A stretch of 64,000 nucleotides of DNA from Luteolibacter yonseiensis (GCF_016595465.1 NZ_JAENIK010000011.1:558001-622000); one strand, 5' to 3'. Positions 1 through 8,623 are shown, counted from the first letter of the stretch. Notes: generated by a model not told the origin, from the sequence alone. A program made the numbers and translations.

Positions 1-26
1 TAAAGCAGTCAATGCGAGGGGGCTTT

Positions 27-53
27 GAGCAGCTCCTCTAGCTAGAGCTGCTC
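27..53. repeat. perfect 9-bp inverted repeat (hairpin)
   Basis: GAGCAGCTC at 27-35 and its exact complement GAGCTGCTC at 45-53 flank a 9-nt loop. It could be the stem of a terminator for a gene left of the window, but only a weak T-run follows. Apart from this hairpin I see no gene in 1-238. Confidence 0.4.
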
Positions 54-238
54 TTGTTCAGGGGAAGTCAGTACCGATAACTAAAAAGAATTGCAAGAAA
101 AGACTCAGGCTGCGGGCTTTTCTGTTTGTCGTAAGGTCCCGAAGGCACTGTGTCTACTTCGATTAAGAGGTTGCCTGAAAATAAATGATTTGGAACAATT
201 AGGTTGTATTAACCAATTAGTCTAAGGCGATCTGGGTT

Positions 239-1331
239 TGATCCAGCCCCTATAAAGAGGACACTTTCCGATGAGAGTTTTGCAGGGTAAAACCAGCAAA
301 ACAAACACATGAAAAGAAGGCACAGCGCGGAGCAGATCATCCGTATCTTTGGAGAAATCGAAAACGGTGGCCTGAAGGCTTCCGACGCCTGCCTCCGCAC
401 GGGATCAGCGAGCGGGCCTACTTCCACAGGAAGAAGAAATACGGAGGCATGGATGTCAGCAAGGCGACACGCCTCAAGGCTCTTGAGGAGGAAAACTCCC
501 GGCTCAAGCGTCTGGTGGCCGATCAGGCGTTGGACATCCAGATCCTCAAGGAAGTGAACTCAAAAAAAGTGGTGAGCCCCGTGCAAAAGAAAACCGTCAT
601 CGAGACATTGGTGAGCGCGGGCAGTTGCGGCGTCGCACGGGCTTGCCGGTTGTCCTGCCTAGCACGCTCGGCGGTCTATCGGCGGGCGATGCCCGACGCG
701 TCGTAGATGGCTCAGGAGGGATTGATTGTGGAGACGTCGCGCTCTCATCCCAGCCTGGGCTACCGCAAGGTCACCGCCATCCTGGGGACGGGTACGGCGA
801 GACCATCAATGAGAAACGGGTGGCGCGCCTGCGCCGCCGGGACGGCCTGCAGGCCTCTCGCAAGCAGACGAAACGCCGGCGGATCGAGCCCCGGGTGACG
901 TCACGGCGTGTGGCGAAGCGTCGCGACGAGGTCTGGAGCTATGACTTCATCCAGGACTCGCTGGCGGACGGAACCACGGCGAGGATCCTTTCGGTGATCG
1001 ATGAATACAGCAGGGAGTGTGATGCTGAGATCCGCCCGGAGCTTCCCGTCGAGCCGGGTCATCGACTGCCTGGAGGAGGTGTTGGTGACAACCGGTCGCA
1101 AACCGGAGTGGCTCCGCAGCGACAACGGTCCGGAGTTCGTTGCCAGTCAGGTCCGGGAATGGTTGAAGAGCTCGGGAGTGGGCAGTGCCTACATCACGCC
1201 GGGTTCGCCATGGGAAAACGGTTACGTGAAAAGCTTCCACGCGAGCCTGCGGGCGGAGTTCCTGAACAGGGAACTGTTTTTCAGCATGAGGGAGGTATCG
1301 GTGATGCTGGAGGGCTGGCGTCATCACTACT
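239..1331 (+). mobile_element. degenerate, right-truncated IS3-family insertion sequence
   Basis: The element carries remnants of an IS3-type orfA/orfB pair (see the pseudogene entry). The left end is probably near 239, where TGATCC begins a stretch ending in an AAGAGGACACTTTCCG-like terminal segment, similar in style to IS3-family ends. I found no matching inverted repeat on the right. IS homology stops near 1328-1331, just after the catalytic-Glu region, where the usual distal transposase residues are replaced by unrelated sequence. The element is therefore immobile and truncated. It abuts the 3' end of the neighbouring three-gene operon, which suggests island edges here have been rearranged. 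Confidence 0.8.
309..1331 (+). pseudogene. IS3-family transposase OrfA/OrfB, multiply disrupted
   Basis: OrfA begins at ATG 309 (MKRRHSAEQIIRIFGE, the HTH_Tnp_1 start). It loses frame near 400 by about one missing base, then continues in another frame with GISERAYFHRKKKYGGM and a leucine-zipper-like stretch (LKALEEENSRLKRLVADQ). An in-frame TAG lies at 704-706. OrfB resumes at 707 (SHPSLGYRKV), shifts near 785, carries the first DDE Asp in WSYDFIQDSLADGT, and shifts again near 1017. It then shows the second Asp in RSDNGPEF and the Glu in SPWENGYVKSFHASLRAEF before homology ends. At least three frameshifts, one stop and a missing C-terminus mean no functional transposase can be made. The DDE residues are still readable, so decay is fairly recent. 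Confidence 0.88.
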
Positions 1332-1392
1332 TTCCCAAGTGTCTTGAAAGAATGTTACTGTGCGGAGACTGGCGCCGGTCAACAATTTTTGC

Positions 1393-2271
1393 TCAGCTGA
1401 TTCTCTTTAATCGGACATATGCCGAATCAGCTGCCTTCGCTCGCGAGGATTTTTGCTCTGCTTTTGTCTCAAAAAGATTAGTGGAATCTAGAAACTTATT
1501 TAGTTTTTCAAAACCTAATATTTTATAATCAACCGGCGTATAAGTTTTTAAGTATTTGCCGAGGGCTGCCACTGATGCCCATCCATCAGAGTCGGCTAAA
1601 GTAGCTACGGCGCGCGTTAAATAATCGTTTATTTGAGATTTCGATATATTCCTGTCTTCGGCCGTGGCGATGGGGATCTTAATTGTTTCTGGAGGATTTG
1701 CGGGTCCGACAGTTCTCTTTGAGGTATTTTTTTTATCTTTCGCTATCAACTCGGCCGTTTGGGCCAAGATACTATTCATATTAATAGCCAACTGCCTTGA
1801 GAATTTTTGGCGAAAGTCAGGAATGCCAGAATAACTTTCGGTAAGACCTTTGAGACGCATTTTGTCTTTAAATGTCCGGAGTACGGTGAATTGGTCGATT
1901 TCTATTTTTTCGGGATCAACTGGGCTTTGCGAAAAGTATAGCATTACCGGTTTATCTTTCGTGGTGAATTGTTCGATTTCTTCGGCAGTTCCACTAATTG
2001 ATACGCCTGTGTGAGTTCCAATCCGTGTCCAAAAAACTCCTACCAAAATGTCGCAATCATCAACCAACTGGTTATTGATGATTGCCTGTGGCCTGTTTCC
2101 GAGAAGCGGCGCAGAATGGCTTTCCCATTTGATCGGCATGAGAATTGCTTTGGTTTGCAGTGCTGACACGGCATTCCATTCATTTATGATTTCAGGAATG
2201 ACATTTCGTTCGTCACCAACATCACCAGGTGACGCAATCAGAACCTTGAAAACTTTGGCGTCAAATGGCAT
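1393..2271 (-). CDS. DUF4062/SPGDV-like nucleotide-binding domain fused to a C-terminal OST-HTH/LOTUS domain
   Basis: A 292-aa protein and the last gene of a three-gene operon, 17 bp after the CHAT gene. Residues 8-125 form a Rossmann-like domain starting FKVLIASPGDVGDERNV, with DILVGVFWTRIGT and SGTAEEIEQF. This resembles DUF4062/SLOG/TIR-like families that sense or process nucleotides; the Glu in SGTxEE sits where deoxyribosyltransferase- and TIR-like folds carry a catalytic Glu (inference). Residues about 227-270 (DGWASVAALGKYL, then ILGFEKLNKFL and LFETK) fit the OST-HTH/LOTUS winged-helix fold, known for RNA or protein binding. There is no signal peptide or membrane segment, so it should be cytosolic. 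The ATG at 2271 has no clear Shine-Dalgarno. Base composition is more AT-rich than the flanking core genes. Its exact activity is unknown. Confidence 0.72.
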   Translation of the reverse strand: MPFDAKVFKVLIASPGDVGDERNVIPEIINEWNAVSALQTKAILMPIKWESHSAPLLGNRPQAIINNQLVDDCDILVGVFWTRIGTHTGVSISGTAEEIEQFTTKDKPVMLYFSQSPVDPEKIEIDQFTVLRTFKDKMRLKGLTESYSGIPDFRQKFSRQLAINMNSILAQTAELIAKDKKNTSKRTVGPANPPETIKIPIATAEDRNISKSQINDYLTRAVATLADSDGWASVAALGKYLKTYTPVDYKILGFEKLNKFLDSTNLFETKAEQKSSRAKAADSAYVRLKRIS

Positions 2272-2288
2272 ATGTAATTGTTTGGAGG

Positions 2289-3233
2289 TTATAGTAGTAC
2301 GACATTGTCGGAATCCACGCTGGGACGAGAGAATAATTGGAGCAGATGATCCCCGGGTAATCCTTCCATAACTAGGGTTGACCTGGCTTCTCGGAATGCC
2401 CGCTGCACCGAATGTCCAAAGCCAATCGCACTGTAGAAAGATGCGGAGAAAGCTATTGCGGACGAATCATCAATTTCTCCAGATATTCCGACTACGCAGT
2501 CAATAGCTTTGGATATTTCCTTGGCTGCCATATCGGAATAACACGAATTCAGAAAAATAATCCGTATGTTGTCCTTCATAGTTTCAAATGCATCTGCCAG
2601 CGCTTTAGGAGAAACGAGTTTTGAATTGCCAGCAGCATCTTCAAATGCGATTCCGCCATTAGGTGCGCCGTGACCCGATAGATGAACAATTTGAGGATTT
2701 ATTTCATTTAAGTATTGAAATAAATCAGCGGGTCTTACGGCCCACTTGCTTTTGAAATTGAGATTGGCGCGGAATTCTGAAGTTCGGATTTTGTTCTCGA
2801 TCTCTCGAGTTTCTTCATCAAGTCTAAGCCGATCCTCATTTAAAGGGCCTAAACCTAGGAATAGCATATCTATCGACTTGGTGCTAGATTTTTTGGGGGC
2901 GCCGCCAAGGTGGGGAATGGATCCAATCCTTGAAATAAGCCGACTTTCCATTTCTTTGATGCCGCTTGCTGTCAAGCTCCAAGTGCGAGAGTTTTTAGTT
3001 GTGGAGAAATCGACAAAATGTCCACTTTTTCCTAGGCAATCGCTAACATTGATCGAATTTGCCTTTGGTGTCCTAGCTTGCGAAAGGTGCTCTCTAATTT
3101 CACCACTTGAGAGCGGATGCATGCCTTTTGCATGGACCTTGTAATACAAGACATACTGACACCTCTCAACATTGCTTCGCGAGCTTTTAAGGAATTCGAT
3201 AAGCGTCATAGGTGCTTCAATTGGTAGGAGCAC
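2289..3233 (-). CDS. CHAT-domain (caspase-like) cysteine protease with N-terminal winged helix
   Basis: A 314-aa protein counted from GTG 3233; an ATG at 3209 (residue 9) is equally possible. Residues about 22-98 look like a winged helix. The CHAT fold follows: IVHLSGHG supplies the candidate catalytic His (H188) and IIFLNSCYS the candidate Cys (C231). Downstream VVGISGEIDD and AFSASFYSAIGFG match the conserved CHAT C-terminal pattern, where the active-site region is followed by a helix and a FYxAL-like motif. CHAT proteases are caspase relatives, often in prokaryotic conflict systems where activation cleaves a partner or kills the cell. It lies 15 bp after the small winged-helix gene and 17 bp before the LOTUS gene. 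The small upstream protein is a plausible regulator or substrate (inference). Confidence 0.82.
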   Translation of the reverse strand: MLLPIEAPMTLIEFLKSSRSNVERCQYVLYYKVHAKGMHPLSSGEIREHLSQARTPKANSINVSDCLGKSGHFVDFSTTKNSRTWSLTASGIKEMESRLISRIGSIPHLGGAPKKSSTKSIDMLFLGLGPLNEDRLRLDEETREIENKIRTSEFRANLNFKSKWAVRPADLFQYLNEINPQIVHLSGHGAPNGGIAFEDAAGNSKLVSPKALADAFETMKDNIRIIFLNSCYSDMAAKEISKAIDCVVGISGEIDDSSAIAFSASFYSAIGFGHSVQRAFREARSTLVMEGLPGDHLLQLFSRPSVDSDNVVLL

Positions 3234-3248
3234 TTAGAGGATCGAGCT

Positions 3249-3860
3249 TTATTGGCTATCCCCTCTTGCTTGAGTCACTAACGTAATGGCATTTTTGATT
3301 CCTTCTTCGGTGAGAAACCATTTAGAACGACCCTTGCTAGTATCTTCATTTACCCATGCGGGCTTTTTCTTGGTTTTGAAATTGCCAAAATCTCTGGACA
3401 CGTTTGAGGCTCGAATCGTATTCGCTTGTCTGAAGTGTTTGTTGAAAGACGTTGCAATGGCTACTGCTGAAAGTTCTTTGTGCTCGGTTTGTTCAGTAGT
3501 TATATACAAAAACCATAATGCCTTGTCGGCTGTCGACCACTCTTGTTTAGGGCTTCCCCATTTTTCAATATCGTTTCTAAATTCGATGGCTTCCGAATCT
3601 TCCGGGGTGGCAGTTTTAGAGGATCCATTGGATGAAGGCTTGCGTTTTTTCTTTCCGTCTCGGGTGGGATTGCTGGGGATTGCGTCGATATCTATAACTT
3701 TGTCATCCTGAGGTTTGGGAGATACCAAGTTGGCAGAAGGTGCCAAAAGTCCTCCTAATTGATCATTCAGGGTTTTGGATATTTGGTTTGCATCTTGACG
3801 GTCTCCTTCGATCTCAATTTCAAGTCCGGTAAGTTTTAAACGCATTTTGAATTTTGCCAT
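3249..3860 (-). CDS. small winged-helix protein, first gene of the CHAT/LOTUS operon
   Basis: A 203-aa protein with no function I recognise. Residues 1-40 are a beta-rich segment (KFKMRLKLTGLEIEIEGDR, then a helix ending LGGLLAP). A charged, low-complexity linker follows (about 45-95, lysine-rich KKKRKPSS). Residues about 105-195 form a winged-helix-like domain: WSTADKALWFLYI, SAVAIATSFNKHFR, ASNVSRDF, and a wing ending KWFLTEEGIKNA. The same spacing and pattern occur in the N-terminus of the next gene's protein, including the SxTWSLTASGIKEM-like end. This shared module suggests the two proteins pair or compete for one ligand (inference). It leads the operon; 3861-4035 upstream must hold the promoter, but I see no clear hexamers. 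Confidence 0.7.
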   Translation of the reverse strand: MAKFKMRLKLTGLEIEIEGDRQDANQISKTLNDQLGGLLAPSANLVSPKPQDDKVIDIDAIPSNPTRDGKKKRKPSSNGSSKTATPEDSEAIEFRNDIEKWGSPKQEWSTADKALWFLYITTEQTEHKELSAVAIATSFNKHFRQANTIRASNVSRDFGNFKTKKKPAWVNEDTSKGRSKWFLTEEGIKNAITLVTQARGDSQ

Positions 3861-4035
3861 AATGTGATGTTACTTGATTTTGATTGAAGGGGGGGGCGTT
3901 TGTACTGTCAGCGGCAGACCTTAGGCGCGGAGGGATATGTCATCTGACCTGATGAAAGCACACCGAATTCAATGTCCAGTCCTAATATGGATTTTTTTCA
4001 AGTCTAGCAGAAAATCATACCTATTTCATTATCGA

Positions 4036-7000
4036 TCACTGGCACGCCTCGCACGTCCCCCCATTCAGCATCGCATCGATGCTGCACGCGTTCTTCTCCT
4101 CGGCGGTGTAGGTCTTCGCCGCTGGGGTGGCGGTGCCGGCGAGGCCGCGGACTTCTTTTTTGACGTCGATGGTGGATTTCTCGATGTTGGAGGCCTGGAG
4201 GGTGCGGAGGTAGTAGGTGGTTTTCAGGCCCTTGTCCCAGGCGCGGCGGTACATGTGGCTGAGGGTCTTCATCTCGGGGGTGGCGAGGAAGAGGTTCACG
4301 GACTGGGATTGGTCGATCCACTTCTGGCGGCGGGCGGCGGCGTCGATGATGTATTCGTGGGCGATGCCGAAGACGGTCTTGTGCTTGTGCTTGATGGGCT
4401 CCGGGATGTCGTCGATGGCGTCGAGCTCGCCGTCGAAGTACTTGAGCTGGTCGAGCATTTCCTGGTTCCAGAGGTTGGCCTTTTTCAGGTCCTTCACGAG
4501 CTCGCTGTTGAGGACGATGAAGTCGCCGCTGAGGTTCGACTTGACGTAGAGGTTCTTGTAGTTCGGCTCGATGCAGGGGGTGGTGCCCATGATGTTCGAG
4601 ATGGTGGCGGTCGGCGCGATGGCGAGCACGTTGGAGTTCCGCATGCCGTGTTTGGCGATTTTCTCGCGGACGACGGACCAGTCCATCTTGCCGCCACGCG
4701 GGACGTCGATCTTGCGGCCGCGCTCGGCCTCGAGGAGGTCGACGGTGTCCTGCGGGAGGAGGCCGCGGTCCCACTTGCTGCCCTTGTAGGTGCTGTAGGT
4801 GCCGACTTCGGAGGCGAGGTCGCTGGACGCGTTGTAGGCGTAGTAGGCGATGGCTTCCATGAACTCGTCGTTGAACTCGACGGCGGCTTCCGAGGCGAAG
4901 GCGAGGTTCCGCTTGTAGAGGGCGTTCTGGACGCCCATGACGCCGAGGCCGATGGGGCGGTGGCGGGTGTTCGCGGTCTTGGCGGCTTCGGTGGGGTAGA
5001 AGTTGATGTCGATGACGTTGTCCAGCGCGCGGATGGCGACGGTGATGGTTTCCTTGAGCATCTCGTGGTCGAGCGCGCCGTCACGGGTGATGTGGGTGTC
5101 CAGCACGACGGAGCCGAGGTTGCAGACGGCGGTCTCTTCTGCCGAGGTGTTCAGTGTGATCTCGGTGCAGAGGTTCGACGAGTGGATGACGCCGCAGTGG
5201 TCCTGCGGGCTGCGGACGTTACACGGGTCCTTGAAGGTGATCCACGGGTGGCCGGTCTCGAAGACCATCTTGAGCATGGATTTCCAAAGCTCGAGCGCGG
5301 GCATCTGGCGGGACCAGAGCTTGCCCTCGGCGGCCATGCGCTCGTATTCGGTGTAGCGTTGCTCGAAGGCGGAGCCGTAGAGGTCGTGGAGGTCCGGGAC
5401 CTCGTTCGAGCGGAAGAGGGTCCAGGTGCCGCGCTCTTCCATGCGCTTCATGAAAAGGTCCGGAACCCAGTTCGCGGTGTTCATGTCATGGCAGCGGCGG
5501 CGCTCGTCACCGGTGTTTTTGCGGAGGTCGAGGAAGTCCTCGATGTCGTTGTGCCACGTTTCCAGATACGCGCAGCCGGAGCCGCGGCGCTTGCCGCCCT
5601 GGTTGACGGCGACGAGCTGGTCGTTGTGGAGCTTGAGGAAGGGGATGATGCCCTGGGACTCGCCATTGGTGCCCTGGATGTAGCCGCCGGTGCCGCGCAC
5701 GGCGGTCCATGAACCGCCGAGGCCGCCGGCCCACTTGCTGAGGAAGGCGTTTTCGGCGATGCCGCGATACATGATGGACTCGATGGAGTCGTCCACCTTG
5801 TAGAGGTAGCAGCTGGAGAGCTGGCTGTGGAGCGTGCCGGAGTTGAAGAGGGTGGGGGTGGAGGAGCAGAAGCGGCGGCCCTTGTAGAGATTGTAAAGTC
5901 GGATGACCCAGCCCTCGGCGTCGTTCTCCTCACGCTTGAAGAGGCCCATGGCGACGCGCATCCAGAAGAACTGCGGCGTCTCGATGCGGCGGTGCTTGCT
6001 GCCGGTCTTGTCTACGATGAGGTAGCGGTCGTAGAGCGTCTGGATGCCGAGGTAGTCGAAGTCCAGGTCGGCGGTGGGGTCGAAGGCGTCCGAGAGCTTG
6101 TCGAGGTTGTAAACGTCGAGCAGTTCGGGGTTCAGGCGCTTGATGGCGATGCCGTGTTTCAGGTAGCCCTTGAAGGCGGCCTTGTGCGCGGCCTTCAGCT
6201 TGTCGATGCCGTCGCGGGAGATGCTCCAGTCCAGCACTTCCTCGTAGATGTAGGAGAGGAGGATGCGGCCGGCGAATTTCGCGAAATCCGCGTCTTTCTC
6301 GATGAGCGCCTTCGCGTTGAGGATGATGGTGTTCTTGAGGTCCTTCTCGGAAATCTCATTGCCGACGGAGCGGCGGAGCTCGCGCTCGATCTCGACCTCG
6401 GTGAGGTTCAGGTCGAGGCCGATGGAGGCGTAGGAAATGCGCTTGCGGAGATCGCCGCCGTCCCAGAACGAGGAAACGCCCTCGTCGGAAATGACGGTGA
6501 CCATCAGCTCCTGGTTCGGATCCTCGGCGAGGTCCTCCTCCTCCTTGCGCAGCCGGGCGCGCTCGTCGCGGTAGCGCACGTAGTGGGTGGCTGCCTTGAA
6601 GTGGCCCTGGCGCATGAGTTCCTCCTGGACCATGTCCTGCACGTCCTCGATGTGGACGAACGACGAATCCCCCCTGCGGATGCGGTCGGTCACGCCCTTG
6701 GCGACCTCCACGGCGGGTTCGGGGTTTTCCTTGATGGTGAGGAAGGCTTTGCGCACGGCGATCTCGATTTTCGTCTCCGACCATGGGACGACGTTACCAT
6801 TACGCCGGATCAGGCGGACGGGCAAGGCGTGCGGGCCGGTGTGGACGTCCACGGCGCCGGTTTTTTCCATGGAACGGCGGAAGGCGAGGGACTTGGCGAC
6901 GTCGTAGGCCTCGTTTTCGAGCAGGGCTTTTTCGATGAGCAGGTAGAGATCGGCCTCGGAAAGGCGGAGGCGGCCATCGGCTTTCAGGGAATCCGTGAGG

Positions 7001-7305
7001 AAGGAGGCGACGGAGTGGGCGACGTCCGAGACGAACTTGCGGTTGACGTCGGAGAAAATGGATTGCTCGTCCTCGCGGCGGGAAATGAGCAGGTCGGCGA
7101 GGGAATCGCCGATGGCGTCGGCGACGTCCTCAAGGGAGAAGTGGCTGTCGGTATTGCCACGGGTGATGGTGATGTCGGTGACGGGCTGGCGTTTTTCGGT
7201 GGAAAGCACGTCGCGCCATGCGAAGCCGCGGTCGGTGAGGGCGAAGCGATCGGTGACGACTTGTTTGAGAGCCAGGTCTTCGTTGAGGTTGAGAGAGCGG
7301 TACAT
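4036..7305 (-). CDS. nrdA: ribonucleoside-diphosphate reductase, class I, alpha subunit
   Basis: A 1089-aa NrdA that reduces ribonucleoside diphosphates to deoxy forms for DNA synthesis. It is longer than the roughly 760 aa of the E. coli enzyme because the N-terminus carries two ATP-cone-like regions: one about 45-145 with an insert, one about 160-250 (RRNGNVVPWSETKIEIAVRK). The catalytic barrel follows, with SSCYLYKVDDSIES (redox Cys), SSNLCTEITLNTS (Asn/Cys/Glu of the active site), APTATISNI, and the C-terminal radical-transfer Tyr pair in TTYYLRTLQAS. The last residues, GGTCEACQ, are the swinging CxxC pair that takes electrons from thioredoxin or glutaredoxin. Length and cone arrangement recall chlamydial NrdA. 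It lies 85 bp after nrdB, so the two are probably one operon. Confidence 0.97.
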   Translation of the reverse strand: MYRSLNLNEDLALKQVVTDRFALTDRGFAWRDVLSTEKRQPVTDITITRGNTDSHFSLEDVADAIGDSLADLLISRREDEQSIFSDVNRKFVSDVAHSVASFLTDSLKADGRLRLSEADLYLLIEKALLENEAYDVAKSLAFRRSMEKTGAVDVHTGPHALPVRLIRRNGNVVPWSETKIEIAVRKAFLTIKENPEPAVEVAKGVTDRIRRGDSSFVHIEDVQDMVQEELMRQGHFKAATHYVRYRDERARLRKEEEDLAEDPNQELMVTVISDEGVSSFWDGGDLRKRISYASIGLDLNLTEVEIERELRRSVGNEISEKDLKNTIILNAKALIEKDADFAKFAGRILLSYIYEEVLDWSISRDGIDKLKAAHKAAFKGYLKHGIAIKRLNPELLDVYNLDKLSDAFDPTADLDFDYLGIQTLYDRYLIVDKTGSKHRRIETPQFFWMRVAMGLFKREENDAEGWVIRLYNLYKGRRFCSSTPTLFNSGTLHSQLSSCYLYKVDDSIESIMYRGIAENAFLSKWAGGLGGSWTAVRGTGGYIQGTNGESQGIIPFLKLHNDQLVAVNQGGKRRGSGCAYLETWHNDIEDFLDLRKNTGDERRRCHDMNTANWVPDLFMKRMEERGTWTLFRSNEVPDLHDLYGSAFEQRYTEYERMAAEGKLWSRQMPALELWKSMLKMVFETGHPWITFKDPCNVRSPQDHCGVIHSSNLCTEITLNTSAEETAVCNLGSVVLDTHITRDGALDHEMLKETITVAIRALDNVIDINFYPTEAAKTANTRHRPIGLGVMGVQNALYKRNLAFASEAAVEFNDEFMEAIAYYAYNASSDLASEVGTYSTYKGSKWDRGLLPQDTVDLLEAERGRKIDVPRGGKMDWSVVREKIAKHGMRNSNVLAIAPTATISNIMGTTPCIEPNYKNLYVKSNLSGDFIVLNSELVKDLKKANLWNQEMLDQLKYFDGELDAIDDIPEPIKHKHKTVFGIAHEYIIDAAARRQKWIDQSQSVNLFLATPEMKTLSHMYRRAWDKGLKTTYYLRTLQASNIEKSTIDVKKEVRGLAGTATPAAKTYTAEEKNACSIDAMLNGGTCEACQ

Positions 7306-7390
7306 TTTGGGAGAGCGGGTGAGGGTGTAAGGGTGGGTTTTTCTGGGGTGCTAAGGAAAAACAGGTCTCATGAGACCCGGCGGACGTGTA

Positions 7391-8491
7391 TCACAGCTCG
7401 TCGTCGTCGACTGAGGCCAGGGCGGAGGCTTTCTGGTATTCCGTGACACGGCCTTCGAAGAAGTTGGTCTCCTTCTTGATATCCATCATCTCGGCGAGCC
7501 ACGGGAAGGGGTTGGAAACGCTTTCGTTGAGAGGGACGAGGCCGCAGGAGATGAGGCGGCGGTCGGCGATGTAGTCGATGTAGGCCTCGAAGTCGCTGGA
7601 ATTCAGTCCGAGGGCCGAGACGGGGAGGCAGTCGCGGATGAATTGTTTTTCCAGGGTGATGCCTTCCTTCATCGTGTTGCGGAGGTCGTCGCGGAATTCC
7701 TCGGTCCAGACGTCGGGGTTCTCGTCGATGAGGTCCATGAGGAGGTTGCGGAAGACCTCGATGTGGTTCGACTCGTCGCGCAGGGTGTAGCGGAACATCT
7801 GGCCGATGCCGGGGAACTTGTTCTGGCGGTAGAGGCTGAGGATCATGCCGAAGAGGCCGTAGAACTGCGTGCCTTCCATGACCTGGCCGAACATGAAGAT
7901 GTTCTTGGCGAGGGCCTGCTTGTTTTCCGTGATGGTGAGGTCGATGTCGCGGCGGAGGGCGCGGCTGTTCGAGACGACGAAGTTGTTTTTCGCGGTGATG
8001 GACGGCACGTCCTCGAACATGGCCTCGCACTCGTGCGGGTTGATGCCGAGGGAGGAGATCATGTAAACGAGGCTATCCGCGTGGATGTTCTCCTCGTGGG
8101 CGTGGCGGCCGAGCACGAGCTTGAGCTCCGGTGCGGTGACGACCTCGCGGACGACGTGGAGCACGTTGTCCCCCACGATGCCCTCGGCGGCGGAGAAGTA
8201 GCCGATGCCCATCTTGATGATCCAGCGCTCGACGTCGGAGATCTCGTTGGACCGCCATTGTTCCACGTCCTTCTGCATGGTGATGTCCTCCGGCTCCCAG
8301 TGGTTGTTCTTCATCGTCTTGTAGAGGTCATACGCCCACTGGTATTTCAGCGGGAGGATGTTGAAGAACATGGTTTCCTTGCCGTTGATCACGCGCTTGC
8401 CCGCGTAGGCGAGTTCGGCTTTTTCGCGATCCAGGATGAAGGTTTTGTTGCCAAGCGAGACAGTGGTGGTGGCGGAAGAATTGGAGGACAT
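7391..8491 (-). CDS. nrdB: ribonucleotide reductase beta subunit, class Ic-like (no radical tyrosine)
   Basis: A 366-aa R2 from the ATG at 8491; an upstream in-frame ATG at 8575 would add 28 residues with no R2 character. It should provide the oxidised metal centre that starts radical transfer to NrdA. Metal ligands are visible: E103 in FFSAAEGIVG, E134 and H137 in EENIHADSL, a Glu in QVMEGTQFYG, and Glu/His in RDESNHIEV. The first ligand is Glu rather than Asp, as in Chlamydia trachomatis R2. The position four residues after H137, a Tyr in class Ia and a Phe in the chlamydial class Ic enzyme, is Leu141 (codon 8069-8071). A stable tyrosyl radical there is impossible, so an Mn/Fe-type class Ic mechanism is inferred. 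Confidence 0.95.
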   Translation of the reverse strand: MSSNSSATTTVSLGNKTFILDREKAELAYAGKRVINGKETMFFNILPLKYQWAYDLYKTMKNNHWEPEDITMQKDVEQWRSNEISDVERWIIKMGIGYFSAAEGIVGDNVLHVVREVVTAPELKLVLGRHAHEENIHADSLVYMISSLGINPHECEAMFEDVPSITAKNNFVVSNSRALRRDIDLTITENKQALAKNIFMFGQVMEGTQFYGLFGMILSLYRQNKFPGIGQMFRYTLRDESNHIEVFRNLLMDLIDENPDVWTEEFRDDLRNTMKEGITLEKQFIRDCLPVSALGLNSSDFEAYIDYIADRRLISCGLVPLNESVSNPFPWLAEMMDIKKETNFFEGRVTEYQKASALASVDDDEL

Positions 8492-8623
8492 GGACGGAAA
8501 AATGACGGGAAAAGAGGGATGAAAAGAGCGCCCAACAGCTGACTGAGCGGGGCGAAGGCTGACAGCAATTGTCACGCCGGGTCAATTCGATTTTGCCCAT
8601 GTGGTATCAACAAATTATTCACA

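Noticed and set aside
2289-3233. CHAT protein as a CRISPR-associated Craspase-type protease
   Set aside because: No gRAMP/Cas7-11, repeat array or other cas gene is present in the window; its partners are winged-helix and LOTUS proteins.
3937-7446. Long plus-strand open frames opposite nrdA
   Set aside because: Their residue make-up (Val/Gly/Glu/Asp-rich without domains) is the mirror of GC-rich codon use in nrdA on the other strand; nrdA is certain.
7391-8491. NrdB as an R2-like ligand-binding oxidase (R2lox) rather than a true R2
   Set aside because: It sits beside a complete nrdA and matches the chlamydial R2 through its whole length, including the C-terminal region needed for NrdA binding.
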